DNA of 64,000 nucleotides from Clostridia bacterium (GCA_017533565.1 JAFXHU010000014.1:48044-112043); one strand, 5' to 3'; positions 25,280 through 35,153 are shown, counted from the first letter of the stretch. A program made the numbers and translations. The notes: a model not told the origin generated them from the letters alone.

Positions 25280-25447
25280 CAGTTTTATGTATGAAAGTTT
25301 TTAATACCCTTTTTTGTGTTACGAATACGCTGTTTTTTTATGAGCATATATAACATTTGCGCGACCTTGTGCGGGGGGGTGAGTTGTGTATTTTGACGGT
25401 AAACGGGTTAGGTATTTAATATAAAAATAAATATTTAAAATAAAAAA

Positions 25448-25473
25448 AGTGGGACGGAAAAATCCGTCCCACT
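25448..25473 (-). terminator. Terminator of the large sugar-transport operon
   Basis: AGTGGGACGGA (25448-25458) pairs perfectly with TCCGTCCCACT (25463-25473); on the minus strand a run of T follows (25447-25442). Confidence 0.9.
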
Positions 25474-25509
25474 GCATTTTTTTGCTTTGCGAGGTAAAAT
25501 CGGGTAAAA

Positions 25510-26577
25510 TTATCCGACAAGACCCGAGCGCTCGATACCCTGTACAAGGTATCTTTGGCAGAAGAGGTACAGCACGAGAAGCGGAGCGATTATCATCAAG
25601 CCGCCCGTATTCTGTACGACCGAGGTCCAAAGCGGAGTACCCGCATACTGGTAGTTCAGGGTGCTGGGAAGCAGGCAAACGTCGGGCATAAGCCAAACCT
25701 TTGTATATTCCGTACCTCTGAAGAACATACCCGTGTAGAAATCGTCCGTCCACTGCCAGGAGAAGGAGAACAGGAATACCGTAATCATCATCGGCACAGC
25801 AAGCGGAAGAATGATTTGGAAGAAGGTGCGGAAGAAGCCCGAGCCGTCAACGTAGGCGGACTCCTCCAGCTCGTCGGGAACGCCCTTAAAGAACTGTCGC
25901 ATAAGGTAGATGTACAGTCCGTTTTTGAAGGCGATACCGCAAATCGAAATTATTACAAGCGGCCAGAAGGTATTAAGAAGCATTAAGGATTCGCCCTTCG
26001 GACTCAAAATTTCGATAATACCCTTCATATCCCAGGCAAGCACCGTTCCAAGGTCAAAGGAAATAAAGTGCTTTACGAAGGATTCCTTCAGCGCGTTATG
26101 GGGGATAATCATCGTAAGGACGACAATTCCCATAAGGAGCTTATTACCCTTGAACTTAAACTTTGCAAGACCGTATCCGACAAGGCAGGATATCAGCGTC
26201 TGTACAAGCGCACAGGACAAAGAAAGAAGAAGGGTGTTAAGAAGAGCCTCGAAATAATGGTTTTCGGTAATAATTTCGGAGTAAATCAGAAGCGAGGGGT
26301 GCTTTGGAATAAGCGAGATGGTCGAGTCGATTATATCCTCCTTGCTCATAAACGAGCCTGCAACCATTGCGATGAAGGGATATACGATAACGAAGCATAC
26401 GCCAAGCATTATCAGGAAGCGGAAAATGGAGATGGCAACCTTTATCCAGGTGTTTGATGCCTTCAGCTTGTGCATCATACGCTCCTTAAAGGAGAGCTTG
26501 CCTTCGTAATCAACGCTTATTCTGTTTTTAGTTTCTTTGGTTACAACGGGTGTAGCCTGATTTTTTGTTGAATCCAT
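25510..26577 (-). CDS. Carbohydrate ABC importer permease (MalG-like), second pair
   Basis: The 355-residue permease has a hydrophilic N-terminal tail of about 45 residues and six membrane helices. The ATPase-docking EAA loop reads EELEESAYVDGSGFFRTF, followed by ILPLAVPM, as in CUT1 sugar permeases. It would form a channel with the gene just upstream (26591-27520). It is the last gene of the seven-gene operon, 13 bases after its partner. The loop between helices 3 and 4 is longer than usual, with an inserted segment around KGIIEILSPKGES. Confidence 0.88.
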   Translation of the reverse strand: MDSTKNQATPVVTKETKNRISVDYEGKLSFKERMMHKLKASNTWIKVAISIFRFLIMLGVCFVIVYPFIAMVAGSFMSKEDIIDSTISLIPKHPSLLIYSEIITENHYFEALLNTLLLSLSCALVQTLISCLVGYGLAKFKFKGNKLLMGIVVLTMIIPHNALKESFVKHFISFDLGTVLAWDMKGIIEILSPKGESLMLLNTFWPLVIISICGIAFKNGLYIYLMRQFFKGVPDELEESAYVDGSGFFRTFFQIILPLAVPMMITVFLFSFSWQWTDDFYTGMFFRGTEYTKVWLMPDVCLLPSTLNYQYAGTPLWTSVVQNTGGLMIIAPLLVLYLFCQRYLVQGIERSGLVG

Positions 26578-26590
26578 TACAGCACCTCCT

Positions 26591-27520
26591 TTAATCCTTT
26601 CTCTGATAGAAGATATACGAGGAAATTACGCCCGCGATGACCGCGATAATAGCGATAATTACCAGGAAGTATATCCAGTAAAGAGCCGTTCTTTCGGAAG
26701 CACCCTGCGGACCGCTTATCGGTTGGATGTATTTCATCGTTGCATTCGTGCTTCGCGTAAAGGAGTCGATGACGGTATATACGGCGTTTACGAGTATCAT
26801 CGGAGATATCATCGGGAAGGTAACCTTCCAGAAGGTTTCCCAGCCGGTCGCACCGTCGATACGGCAAGCCTCGTAGATAGATTCGGAGATAGACTGTAAT
26901 CCCGCGAGGAATATAAGCATCTGTACGCCCGAATAGTTGATAATGCTGTAAATATCGTTTACGAGGTTTACGACAACGGTAACGAGGTCGCCGCCGATTG
27001 CCATATTTCTAAACAGTGCCTCAACCTCGAGCGTGTTTATAATTCCGCCGCCCGAGCCGTCGTCAACACCGCCCTGCATTTCGCTGGTAGCGGCGTTATC
27101 CTGGCTCATAAGACCTGTCATAACTCCCGTAGAGATAATAACGGGAACGAAGAATATTGCACGGAATGCCGCACGTCCGAGCATCTTTCCGTTAAGGACA
27201 ACGGCGATAAAGAGCGAGAAGATTATTACGGCGGGAACCTCGAATACAAGCTCCTGCAAGCCCGCAAGCAGGTTGGTTGCAAATGCATTACTGCTTACGA
27301 AGGCGTCCTTGTAATACTGGAAATGGTTGAATACATAGACGTCAACCTCTCCCGTTCTGTCAATATCGTGGAAGCTCATCCAAATACTGTCAACGAGTAT
27401 AGGGAGATACACAAGCAAAATACCGAGGATGAAGGGGAGGGTGAACACGTAGCCCGCCCTCGCCTTTCTCGAATCGAGAGAAACCTTACGGTGCTTTTTA
27501 ATTTTTAACGTATTATCCAT
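26591..27520 (-). CDS. Carbohydrate ABC importer permease (MalF-like), second pair
   Basis: This 309-residue permease has six membrane helices, with the EAA loop YEACRIDGATGWETFWKVTFP typical of MalF-type CUT1 permeases. An unusual hydrophilic insert with a glycine-rich stretch (DDGSGGG, about residues 155-162) lies in the extracytoplasmic loop after helix 3. It overlaps the end of the DUF5696 gene by 8 bases, so the two are co-translated. It would pair with the following MalG-like permease. Confidence 0.88.
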   Translation of the reverse strand: MDNTLKIKKHRKVSLDSRKARAGYVFTLPFILGILLVYLPILVDSIWMSFHDIDRTGEVDVYVFNHFQYYKDAFVSSNAFATNLLAGLQELVFEVPAVIIFSLFIAVVLNGKMLGRAAFRAIFFVPVIISTGVMTGLMSQDNAATSEMQGGVDDGSGGGIINTLEVEALFRNMAIGGDLVTVVVNLVNDIYSIINYSGVQMLIFLAGLQSISESIYEACRIDGATGWETFWKVTFPMISPMILVNAVYTVIDSFTRSTNATMKYIQPISGPQGASERTALYWIYFLVIIAIIAVIAGVISSYIFYQRKD

Positions 27521-30500
27521 AAATAGTTATCTCCCCTCCTTCGATTTTTGCATAGCCGTACTCGTCAAGAGTAATCTCGCGGATTTCTCCGTTAAGCTCG
27601 ATAACGATGTTTACGGCGTAAATGTTGTAGTTAAGAATGAATACTACCTCGTCGCCCGTCTTTACGTCGGTATAGGTAACCGCGGTTACGTAGTGATTGT
27701 CAACCGTAAATTCGGTTTTATCGTAATTTTTGTCGGTTGCCTTCGAGTCGGTAACGTAGTCGTATTCGCTGTTATACTCAACAGCAGAGAAGCTTACGGT
27801 GACGGAGTCCTCGCCGCCGACGTACTTCGACTCGTAATAAGCCTTCAGCTCAAGGATACGGTCGTCGAAGTTATCAGCCTCAAGCTCCTCGGCGGTGACG
27901 TTGAAGAGCGCGATTGCCTGTGCAATGAGGGCATCGGCGTCAACGGTAAGCTTTACGCCCTTTCCGTTGCTTGCGGGGTCGTCGTACATCGAATCAAATG
28001 CATCGCTGACCGCTCTCTTAATCTGCTTTTCAACAAGAGCAACGAACTCGTCCTTCAGCTCGTTCATCACCTTTTCGTTTTCGGATTTCGACAGCTTACG
28101 CTCGGCGATAAGAGTTTGGTGTTTGGTAATCTCGTATGCCTGCAAAGCTCCGATTGCGTCGTTAAGCTCGCTATACTGCTCTACGAGCGTGAAGTACCAG
28201 TTGGTGAAGCTTACTCCGAAGTACTTTTTAAGAACCTCGTCATCCTTCATAAACTCGGTATTCTGCATTGCGAGAGTGTAGTAAAGAGCCGCGCCGCTTT
28301 CAATAGAACGGAGAAGGTCGTATGCGGGAGTACCCGAATAGTTCATTTCGCCGCCCGTGTAGTTTACGTAGCCGTGAAGCACGAGCCCCGTAAACGGAAT
28401 AACGTAGGAGGAATAGGTGTAATGGCTCGAATCAATGCACATATCGACGATGTGGTCGGCGTACTTTATAGAATATACGTTACCCTTATTGACGATAAGG
28501 CTATACTCGCTTGCCATTCTGTCAAGAAGCTCCTCCACGTAGCCCTGTGCCTGGTCGCGGTTAATAGGGTTCTTGTCATCAAAGTTGGAGTTGAGGTCGG
28601 AGCCGAGAGTAGAAACCGAAAGACCCTCAAAATCAAACTTTGAATACTTCTTTAAGAATTTGGAATAGAGTCTGTCGAGGGCGGAGGGAGAAATAACCAT
28701 CTGGAAGAAGGATTCGTAGCCGCCGAGGACGGTGTTATAAACCTGCTTCGATGCGTATCTGTTATCAACCATCTTCGATACGTTATTTTTCTTTCCTATT
28801 CCGTCGAACAGAGTATTGTTGTTAATGTACTGGAAATCAAACTCGGGATAAATGCCGAAATTAACGCTTTCATCCTTGTTGACGTCCTTTGCGGTATTGA
28901 TAAGCTCCTTTGCTCCGTTTTTACCGCCGAGGCATCTTTCCCACTTTGCGCGGACGGGATAGGTGTAATACATACCGTCGTTTGCAAAGCCCGTAAGCTT
29001 GAAGTTTACGTTGGTGATGTTATAAACCTCCTCTGACATTGCGCGGTATTCGGCAGCCTCCGCAAGGTAGGAGTCGCGAACGGTTATGTTTTCGGTTTCA
29101 GCCTCCGCAAGCGCCTCAAGACGCTCCGCCTCCTTTATAAACTCGTTTTTCGCATCGGCGAGGAGTCTATACATTTCGGCAACGTCGTCGAAGGTGGTAA
29201 GCGGTACCTTTACGTTAACCGGGAAGGAGAGGATGTTCTCTACCCTTTCCATAGAGCCGAGAGCCTCGATGTAAAGAGGAAGTCGGTCATATATCTCGGT
29301 AAGCTCCTCGATAACGCCCGTATCCTTCAGATACTGCTTATAATAAGCAGCCATACCGTTGTAATCGGGAGGACAAGCGGAGCCGTCATACTCGGAGAGC
29401 ATAACGTATCTCGTTACGTAAGAGCCGGTATATTTAGATTCGGAAACCATCGTGTAAGAGCCGCTTGCTCCGACGGATATGGTATTCGAAAGGTCGTATT
29501 CGTCGGAGGGATAGGGTGTAAACTGTGCATGGGTGGCAACGTAGTTGTGGTCATTACCCTTCATTGACACCATAAGCTTTGCAAGAGATGCGCCCTCCTC
29601 CAAAATTGCGAAGAAGCCGTTCGTTACCTTTTCACCGCAGGCAGTAAGCTGCATCATACGGTCGGAGGCGTTAACGGTGGATATCATACCGTAAACAGGC
29701 ATTGAAACCTGCTCGTTATGCTTACCCGTAATCTTTGAGTAGCAATAGTCGGTTCCGTAAACCTCGAGGTTAAGAGAAAGGCTCTTGAAATCCTCGTACT
29801 CGATAATCGAGCCGCTTCCGTCGGGAACGAATACGTATCCGCTTTCGGTGGCGTCACCGCTTCCGAAATAAGGAAGGGGGGTTACGGTTTTAAAGGTGTA
29901 CTTCGTTTCGTCGAAGACGATGGAGTTTGCGGGAAGTCTTACCGACAGGGAGCCGTCGGAATTGAAGGAGTATTCAAGTGCAAGGCGGAATACCGGCTTT
30001 TCAACCGTTTCAAAGACGTACTTACACTCTGCCTCGTCGGCGTACATATCGTTAAAGGTGTACTCCGGAGCGTAAAGACGGAGAGTGGTGGAGTCGGTTC
30101 TCTGATATTCAACCTTTCCGGGGAACTTGTAGTCGTAAACCGCAATTCCCTCCGCGGTAAGCGGATAGTACTCCGCCCAGCCCTGGACGATGGATTCACG
30201 CTCTCCCTCCGGATTTTTAAGAACGTAGTTGCCGTAGAAGGTTTCGATGCTTTCGTTAACCTTTCTTATGCTCATTACGAGAGCCTGGTTACCCGGGATT
30301 GCATTTACGCTCGGCTTCGTATCGTAAAGATACTGCTTTATCGCGTCGGAGTTGATGCAGCCGTTTTTGTAAACGTCGTATCTTCCCCATTTGTCGGATG
30401 CAAAGAGGTCATACTGTGCATCGGGGTTGCTTTCGCGCAAATGCTCCTCGAGAAGATTTTCGTAATAATTAAGCATCGGCTTAAGAATATAGTTTTCAAA

Positions 30501-31073
30501 TCTTTCCGCGGTTATCTGACCCGGAACGAGGAAGCGGGTTGTGGTATCGCCGAGGGTGTAGCTGACGCGCAAGCCGTTTTTAATTGCGTTTACGCTTATT
30601 TGCGCGTATTCGGCAGCCCACTGTGAGCTTGTGTAGGTGGGGTTATCCGACGAGTTCGAGGTTACGAAGAAGTTTATGTTAACCTGGCTCATCAAATCTC
30701 TTTGTACGCTTTCGGCGTTGGTATGAGTGCCGATATTGTACGGGTTACTCGTAAGAATTTCGCCCGTGGTATTGTTTACGTAGTAGAGATTACCGCTGTA
30801 TCTGTTTACGTAGATAGAAAACTTATTACCCGAGGAATGTACGTAGTCAAGGTAGCCGAGTGAAAGCTCGTATTCAAGCATTTCGGCGGCGTTGTTAAAC
30901 GTATAGGTGTAGGATTCGCGGACAATTTCCTTTATTTGCTCGTTCGTATAGGTGCTTTCCGTGCTTACAGAGGGGGAATGTGCAGCCGAGCTTTTTACGG
31001 GAATTGCACACGCCACTGCGGAAAATACCATCACAGCCAAGAGGGCAGACGATATTATTTTTTTCATTTTCAT
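27513..31073 (-). CDS. Exported DUF5696 protein, 1186 aa
   Basis: The protein has a signal peptide (about 1-30). AVAC could be a weak lipobox, or cleavage could follow KSSAA. The middle contains the DUF5696 hallmark GYVFVPDGSGSIIEYED. Further on, a segment resembles a TIM-barrel glycosidase-like domain (VNFKLTGFANDGMYY, then NFGIYPEFDFQYINN), interrupted by a charged helical insert rich in Glu and Ala (about 640-690). The C-terminus ends in beta-rich repeats. DUF5696 proteins recur next to sugar permeases in Firmicutes but have no assigned activity; surface glycan processing is my inference. The start at 31073 is chosen for GGAGG; the frame opens at 31112. Confidence 0.75.
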   Translation of the reverse strand: MKMKKIISSALLAVMVFSAVACAIPVKSSAAHSPSVSTESTYTNEQIKEIVRESYTYTFNNAAEMLEYELSLGYLDYVHSSGNKFSIYVNRYSGNLYYVNNTTGEILTSNPYNIGTHTNAESVQRDLMSQVNINFFVTSNSSDNPTYTSSQWAAEYAQISVNAIKNGLRVSYTLGDTTTRFLVPGQITAERFENYILKPMLNYYENLLEEHLRESNPDAQYDLFASDKWGRYDVYKNGCINSDAIKQYLYDTKPSVNAIPGNQALVMSIRKVNESIETFYGNYVLKNPEGERESIVQGWAEYYPLTAEGIAVYDYKFPGKVEYQRTDSTTLRLYAPEYTFNDMYADEAECKYVFETVEKPVFRLALEYSFNSDGSLSVRLPANSIVFDETKYTFKTVTPLPYFGSGDATESGYVFVPDGSGSIIEYEDFKSLSLNLEVYGTDYCYSKITGKHNEQVSMPVYGMISTVNASDRMMQLTACGEKVTNGFFAILEEGASLAKLMVSMKGNDHNYVATHAQFTPYPSDEYDLSNTISVGASGSYTMVSESKYTGSYVTRYVMLSEYDGSACPPDYNGMAAYYKQYLKDTGVIEELTEIYDRLPLYIEALGSMERVENILSFPVNVKVPLTTFDDVAEMYRLLADAKNEFIKEAERLEALAEAETENITVRDSYLAEAAEYRAMSEEVYNITNVNFKLTGFANDGMYYTYPVRAKWERCLGGKNGAKELINTAKDVNKDESVNFGIYPEFDFQYINNNTLFDGIGKKNNVSKMVDNRYASKQVYNTVLGGYESFFQMVISPSALDRLYSKFLKKYSKFDFEGLSVSTLGSDLNSNFDDKNPINRDQAQGYVEELLDRMASEYSLIVNKGNVYSIKYADHIVDMCIDSSHYTYSSYVIPFTGLVLHGYVNYTGGEMNYSGTPAYDLLRSIESGAALYYTLAMQNTEFMKDDEVLKKYFGVSFTNWYFTLVEQYSELNDAIGALQAYEITKHQTLIAERKLSKSENEKVMNELKDEFVALVEKQIKRAVSDAFDSMYDDPASNGKGVKLTVDADALIAQAIALFNVTAEELEADNFDDRILELKAYYESKYVGGEDSVTVSFSAVEYNSEYDYVTDSKATDKNYDKTEFTVDNHYVTAVTYTDVKTGDEVVFILNYNIYAVNIVIELNGEIREITLDEYGYAKIEGGEITIYG

Positions 31074-31095
31074 ATAATAATTACCTCCTACCTTC

Positions 31096-33300
31096 TTATA
31101 GTCTGTTTGCAATTTCTTTTACGAGAGAAACGACGAAGGATATCATCTTCATCATAAGGCTTCCGAAAAGAAGAACGAGGAACATAATGATTGCCATTGC
31201 CAAAACCGTACCGAGAATGGTTATAAAGTTTTTGCTTATCGAATAATCGTGAGTAACGAGCATACCGAAGAACAAAAGAATTATAGTCCAAATAAGTCCG
31301 ATTGTGGTAACGAGGGTTACGATTTTACCCTCCGTAGTAACGAGGACGTTGGAGAGAATCGTAGATGCAACGAGGAACAGGGGCAAGGGTGCAAGCGAGT
31401 AGCAGGTTGCGATATAAATATCCTTGAAGCTACCCTCTCCGTCAAAGAGCGTCGTAAGACACCAGTTGGATACCGCCCAAAGAAGAACGGGGATACCGAC
31501 CGAGAGCAAGGCGGTGAAGATGGAGCTTTCATTTCCCTTCGGATTGAAGAGATAGCCCTTTCCTATTCCGTTGTAGAAGAACGCGAGAATAGTCAAGCCG
31601 AAAATCGTGCTTGCAGCTCTTACCGAGCCGCGCTTTTCGTGCTTCAAATCCCAGAAGCCGTCGAACGGGTGGAATACCAGGTGGAATGCGAAGAGAAGCT
31701 CCTCCCAATAGGTTTTTCTTCCAACCTTGAGGGTGGTTGCCTTGTTCTTTTTCTTTGCATAGCCGAGGAATTTTACCGCAGCAACGATAAGGATGAGAAG
31801 AAGCGGAAGCAGCCAGAGAATGTTATTTCTTATAAACTGCTTTCTCATTTCGACGTACGCCTTCGAGGCATAGACGGTTTCGTAGGCGTTTTGTAAAATC
31901 TCGTACGCCTCCTTATACTCGCCCTGGCTGAAGAGTGCCTTACCTATACCGATATAGGCGAGGTCAAAGTTGGAGTTTCTTTGAAGAACCTCCTGCCAGT
32001 AGCCGATGGATTCGCTGTACTCGTTGTTATTTTGGCTTTCGAGAGCCTCCATAAGCTTGTCACAGTAATCGGTGGGAGTATAAACGACGAGCTGGTAGCC
32101 CGCGGAGCTGTTATCAAGGACGATTATACGGGATTCGTAGCTATCCTTGTCCTCGTTATAAACCTTCTGGTAGGTGAGCGCCTTGAAATCGCTTCCGTTA
32201 CCGATCTGGCTACCCGAGTCGCCGAAGGCGAAGAGCAGGTTTCCGTCCTGGTCATAGGTGAAGAGTCTTATTCTTCTCGTCTTTCCGAGGGCGGTATTAT
32301 CGAGAATGGTCCAGGTTCCGTTTTCGCCGAGTGCGATATCTCTTATCTTGGATACCTCGCTTGCATTGAAGACGTCAACCTCTCCGCCGGGGTCAAAGAA
32401 GCCGTTACGGTTAAGAATCTGCGCACCCGTGGAGTTAAGCTTTTTAACGGGGGAGAAGTCGGGTGCCTTGCTCTTTATTGCGGCAAACTGCTTCTTGGAA
32501 TCAACCTGGTCCGAGGTAACGTAAACGAAGCCGTCGGAGTCAACGGTGATGCTGTTATACGGTACGGAAAGATTTTGTACCGCGCTTTGCTTTTGTTCAT
32601 CGGTCTGGAATGCCTTCCAAATCTGCTGCAGCAGAGTGGAGGATACCTTCTGTGCGCCGATGTATCCCGTGAAGTCACCCTTGCTTGAAAGGACGACGAC
32701 ACCCTCGTAGGAGGTGCCCGATACGACGAAAATTCTTCCGTATTTATCTACCGCAATGGAGATAGGGCTGAACTTTTCAACCGTAAGAAGCGGGTTGGTG
32801 GGACAGTTAATGGTTCTTACGTGATTGTAGTCACGGTCGAATACTACGATACGCTTGTTACCCGTATCGCAGACGTAGATACGGCTTTCCTCCAGCTCGT
32901 TGCTCTCGGTGATATAAACACCGCGAGGACCGCTGAAGCTTTCGATTTGTCCCGAAACCTTATCCTTGAACTCGGAAAGAATCTTCTTTGCCTTATAGTT
33001 TTTATCAAGGATAACGATTCTGTTATTTGCTTTATCGGAGATATAAACGTCGCCCGCGTCGTCGGTGACGATGTCGGTTGACTCTCCGAGGGACTTTCCG
33101 CCGAAGGCGGGATCGAGAAGTCCCATATCCGCGATGCTTACGGCGCGGTGAACGTCGTATGCGTCGGGAGATTCAAGCGGGATTCCGTCGATAGAATAGG
33201 TGTAGGTTTGATAGGGGTTTGCCGCAAATGCGGTAACTCCGCCGAAGATAAGCACGAAGGCGAGGGTCAAAACCAAAATCTTGAATATTCTGTTTTTCAT
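31096..33300 (-). CDS. NHL-propeller/TPR/YIP1 membrane protein
   Basis: The 734-residue protein has a signal peptide (about 1-27). An extracytoplasmic NHL-type beta-propeller follows (about 55-425), with repeats such as GDVYISDKANNRIVILDKNY, RIYVCDTGNKRIVVFDRDY and GFVYVTSD. Next come a short TPR-like helical pair (FDLAYIGIGKALFSQGEYKEAYEIL), a membrane helix (about 506-526) and a C-terminal YIP1-type domain with five more helices. The propeller probably binds a partner or ligand outside the cell; YIP1 domains act in membrane organisation in other systems. Its place inside a sugar-permease operon suggests a sensor or assembly factor for the uptake machinery. That role is inferred. Confidence 0.75.
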   Translation of the reverse strand: MKNRIFKILVLTLAFVLIFGGVTAFAANPYQTYTYSIDGIPLESPDAYDVHRAVSIADMGLLDPAFGGKSLGESTDIVTDDAGDVYISDKANNRIVILDKNYKAKKILSEFKDKVSGQIESFSGPRGVYITESNELEESRIYVCDTGNKRIVVFDRDYNHVRTINCPTNPLLTVEKFSPISIAVDKYGRIFVVSGTSYEGVVVLSSKGDFTGYIGAQKVSSTLLQQIWKAFQTDEQKQSAVQNLSVPYNSITVDSDGFVYVTSDQVDSKKQFAAIKSKAPDFSPVKKLNSTGAQILNRNGFFDPGGEVDVFNASEVSKIRDIALGENGTWTILDNTALGKTRRIRLFTYDQDGNLLFAFGDSGSQIGNGSDFKALTYQKVYNEDKDSYESRIIVLDNSSAGYQLVVYTPTDYCDKLMEALESQNNNEYSESIGYWQEVLQRNSNFDLAYIGIGKALFSQGEYKEAYEILQNAYETVYASKAYVEMRKQFIRNNILWLLPLLLILIVAAVKFLGYAKKKNKATTLKVGRKTYWEELLFAFHLVFHPFDGFWDLKHEKRGSVRAASTIFGLTILAFFYNGIGKGYLFNPKGNESSIFTALLSVGIPVLLWAVSNWCLTTLFDGEGSFKDIYIATCYSLAPLPLFLVASTILSNVLVTTEGKIVTLVTTIGLIWTIILLFFGMLVTHDYSISKNFITILGTVLAMAIIMFLVLLFGSLMMKMISFVVSLVKEIANRL

Positions 33301-33310
33301 AGAGCCTCCT

Positions 33311-34186
33311 TTAATCCTTCATACCCGACGAGCCCATCGTTTCGATGATCTGGCTCTGGTTAAGAACGAATACCGTAATGGGAACTGCCATCATTACAAC
33401 GGTGGATGCAGCGCCCGCGCCCGAACGTGCGATACCGCCCGAGATAATCTGCTGTATTGCGTAGTTGAACGTTTTAAGCTCCTCGGAGTGGATGTAGATC
33501 GACGAGCCGGAGTTCCAAAGGGACTTGAAGCACTCGATCATAAGAGTAAGCCAAGCGGGCTTTACCATAGGCATTGCAATCGTGAGGTAGGTTCTGAACT
33601 CGCTTGCGCCGTCGAGTCGCGCCGACTCGAGGACGGTATCGGGTACGGAGGTTTCCATAAACTGCTTCATAAGGTAAAGACCCATCGTGGTTGCCATTGA
33701 CGGTACTATAATAGATAGGTAGGTATCTATCCAACCGAACGAGGAGAGAATGATGAAGTGCGTTACCGCGTTAACCGTTGAGTGGAACATAAGCGAGGTA
33801 ACGATGAGCTGGAAAATTGCATTTCTTCCGGGGAATCTCAATTTTGCAAGAGAATATGCCGCCATCGATGCAAATATAAGGTTTCCGAGAGTACCGCAAA
33901 TCGTGATAAATACCGTGTTGAATATGTATCGCGAGAACGGAACCCAGGAGTCGCTCATAAGCGTGAACAGGTCGCCGAAGTTTTCAAGCGTAGGCTTGAT
34001 AACGTAGAAGCGAGGGGGGAACATAAACAGCTCGTCAAGCGGCTTTAAGGACTGGATTACGACGTAGTACATAGGTACGAACATAAAGAGTCCGAGTGCG
34101 GTAAGCATAATGGTGATACCCGTATCACCTCCAGCCGAGCGGTTAAGGACGACTCGGTGGCCTCTGGTTCTTAATTTTTGTGCCAT
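33311..34186 (-). CDS. Carbohydrate ABC importer permease (MalG/LplC-like), first pair
   Basis: The 291-residue permease has six membrane helices, with the EAA loop VPDTVLESARLDGASEFRTY followed by IAMPMVKPAW, typical of CUT1 MalG-type subunits. It starts two bases after the end of its MalF-type partner and lies just upstream of the YIP1 gene. Confidence 0.9.
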   Translation of the reverse strand: MAQKLRTRGHRVVLNRSAGGDTGITIMLTALGLFMFVPMYYVVIQSLKPLDELFMFPPRFYVIKPTLENFGDLFTLMSDSWVPFSRYIFNTVFITICGTLGNLIFASMAAYSLAKLRFPGRNAIFQLIVTSLMFHSTVNAVTHFIILSSFGWIDTYLSIIVPSMATTMGLYLMKQFMETSVPDTVLESARLDGASEFRTYLTIAMPMVKPAWLTLMIECFKSLWNSGSSIYIHSEELKTFNYAIQQIISGGIARSGAGAASTVVMMAVPITVFVLNQSQIIETMGSSGMKD

Positions 34187-34188
34187 GC

Positions 34189-35136
34189 TTACTCACCTAC
34201 CTTTGAAAGAGCCTTCTTTATAATAATGTTAGCGGAGAACATTATTACGAAGAGTATAACCGCGATTGCGGAGGCATAACCGATTTCGTATCTTGCACCG
34301 CCGTAGTCGGAGAGGTGGTGCATTATCGTGTGTGCCGCATAGTCAACCGACGGGAAGCCGCACAGCGCGTCAACGACGGCGCCGAAGCCGAAGGAGTTGG
34401 TAATCGAGAGGACCGCACCGAACATAAGCTGCGGACGCATCGTAGGAAGGGTGATGTACCAAAGCTCCTGCCATCTGTTTTTAATTCCGTCAACGGCAGC
34501 CGCCTCGTACATCGAGCGGTCGATGGTCTGGAAGCCCGCGATGAAGGAAAGGAACGCCGTACCGAGAGAGGTCCAAAGTGCAACGACGATACAAAGTGCC
34601 ATAACGTACTTTGCATCCTGGAACCAAAGTATCGGCTGTGAAATCAAGCCGTATTTGGTAAGAACCGCGTTTGCCCAGCCGTAGGAGTCGGAGGAGAAAA
34701 GGGTTTTCCAAATAAGGTATGCCTGACCCGAGATGGAGGGGGCGTAGAAGATAAGGGTAACGACCGCACGAATTTTCGGAGGAAGCTCGTTAATGAACCA
34801 CGCAACGAGAAGCGCCAGTATGTAGGAAACGGGTCCCGTTACCGCGGCGAATATGAGCGTGTTCTGGCAGGCGAGCATAAATATCTCGTCGTTGAGGAAC
34901 AGGTCCATAAAGTTTTCGATACCGACGAAGCTCGGCACCTGGAGCATATTGAAGTTGGTAAGCGAAAGGAAGATCGAAAGCACAACGGGAAGGACGGTGA
35001 AGATAAGGAAGAGAATGAAGAACGGTGCAAGCATAAAGTACGCCGTTTTGTTATTCTTCATCTCCTGCCAGGTCCAACGAAGCTTTGACACTTCCGAACG
35101 CTTTACGGGACGGTTAGTCTCATTCTTTGCTGACAT
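34189..35136 (-). CDS. Carbohydrate ABC importer permease (MalF/LplB-like), first pair
   Basis: The 315-residue permease has six membrane helices after a 30-residue cytoplasmic tail. The EAA loop is MYEAAAVDGIKNRWQELWYI followed by TLPTMRPQ. It lies 17 bases after the solute-binding protein gene. With the following gene it should form the channel served by that binding protein. Confidence 0.9.
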   Translation of the reverse strand: MSAKNETNRPVKRSEVSKLRWTWQEMKNNKTAYFMLAPFFILFLIFTVLPVVLSIFLSLTNFNMLQVPSFVGIENFMDLFLNDEIFMLACQNTLIFAAVTGPVSYILALLVAWFINELPPKIRAVVTLIFYAPSISGQAYLIWKTLFSSDSYGWANAVLTKYGLISQPILWFQDAKYVMALCIVVALWTSLGTAFLSFIAGFQTIDRSMYEAAAVDGIKNRWQELWYITLPTMRPQLMFGAVLSITNSFGFGAVVDALCGFPSVDYAAHTIMHHLSDYGGARYEIGYASAIAVILFVIMFSANIIIKKALSKVGE

Positions 35137-35153
35137 TTTGATCTCCTTTCGTA

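Larger units (their letters stand above)
24981..25509. other. 529-bp gap: liv promoter and attenuator, then AT-rich spacer
   Basis: From right to left: AT-rich sequence with the terminator of the sugar operon (25448-25473), about 170 bases without clear features, the liv promoter (25251-25279), two overlapping leader ORFs (25081-25211) and an attenuator terminator (25044-25081). About 60 bases then lead to livJ. Confidence 0.8.
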
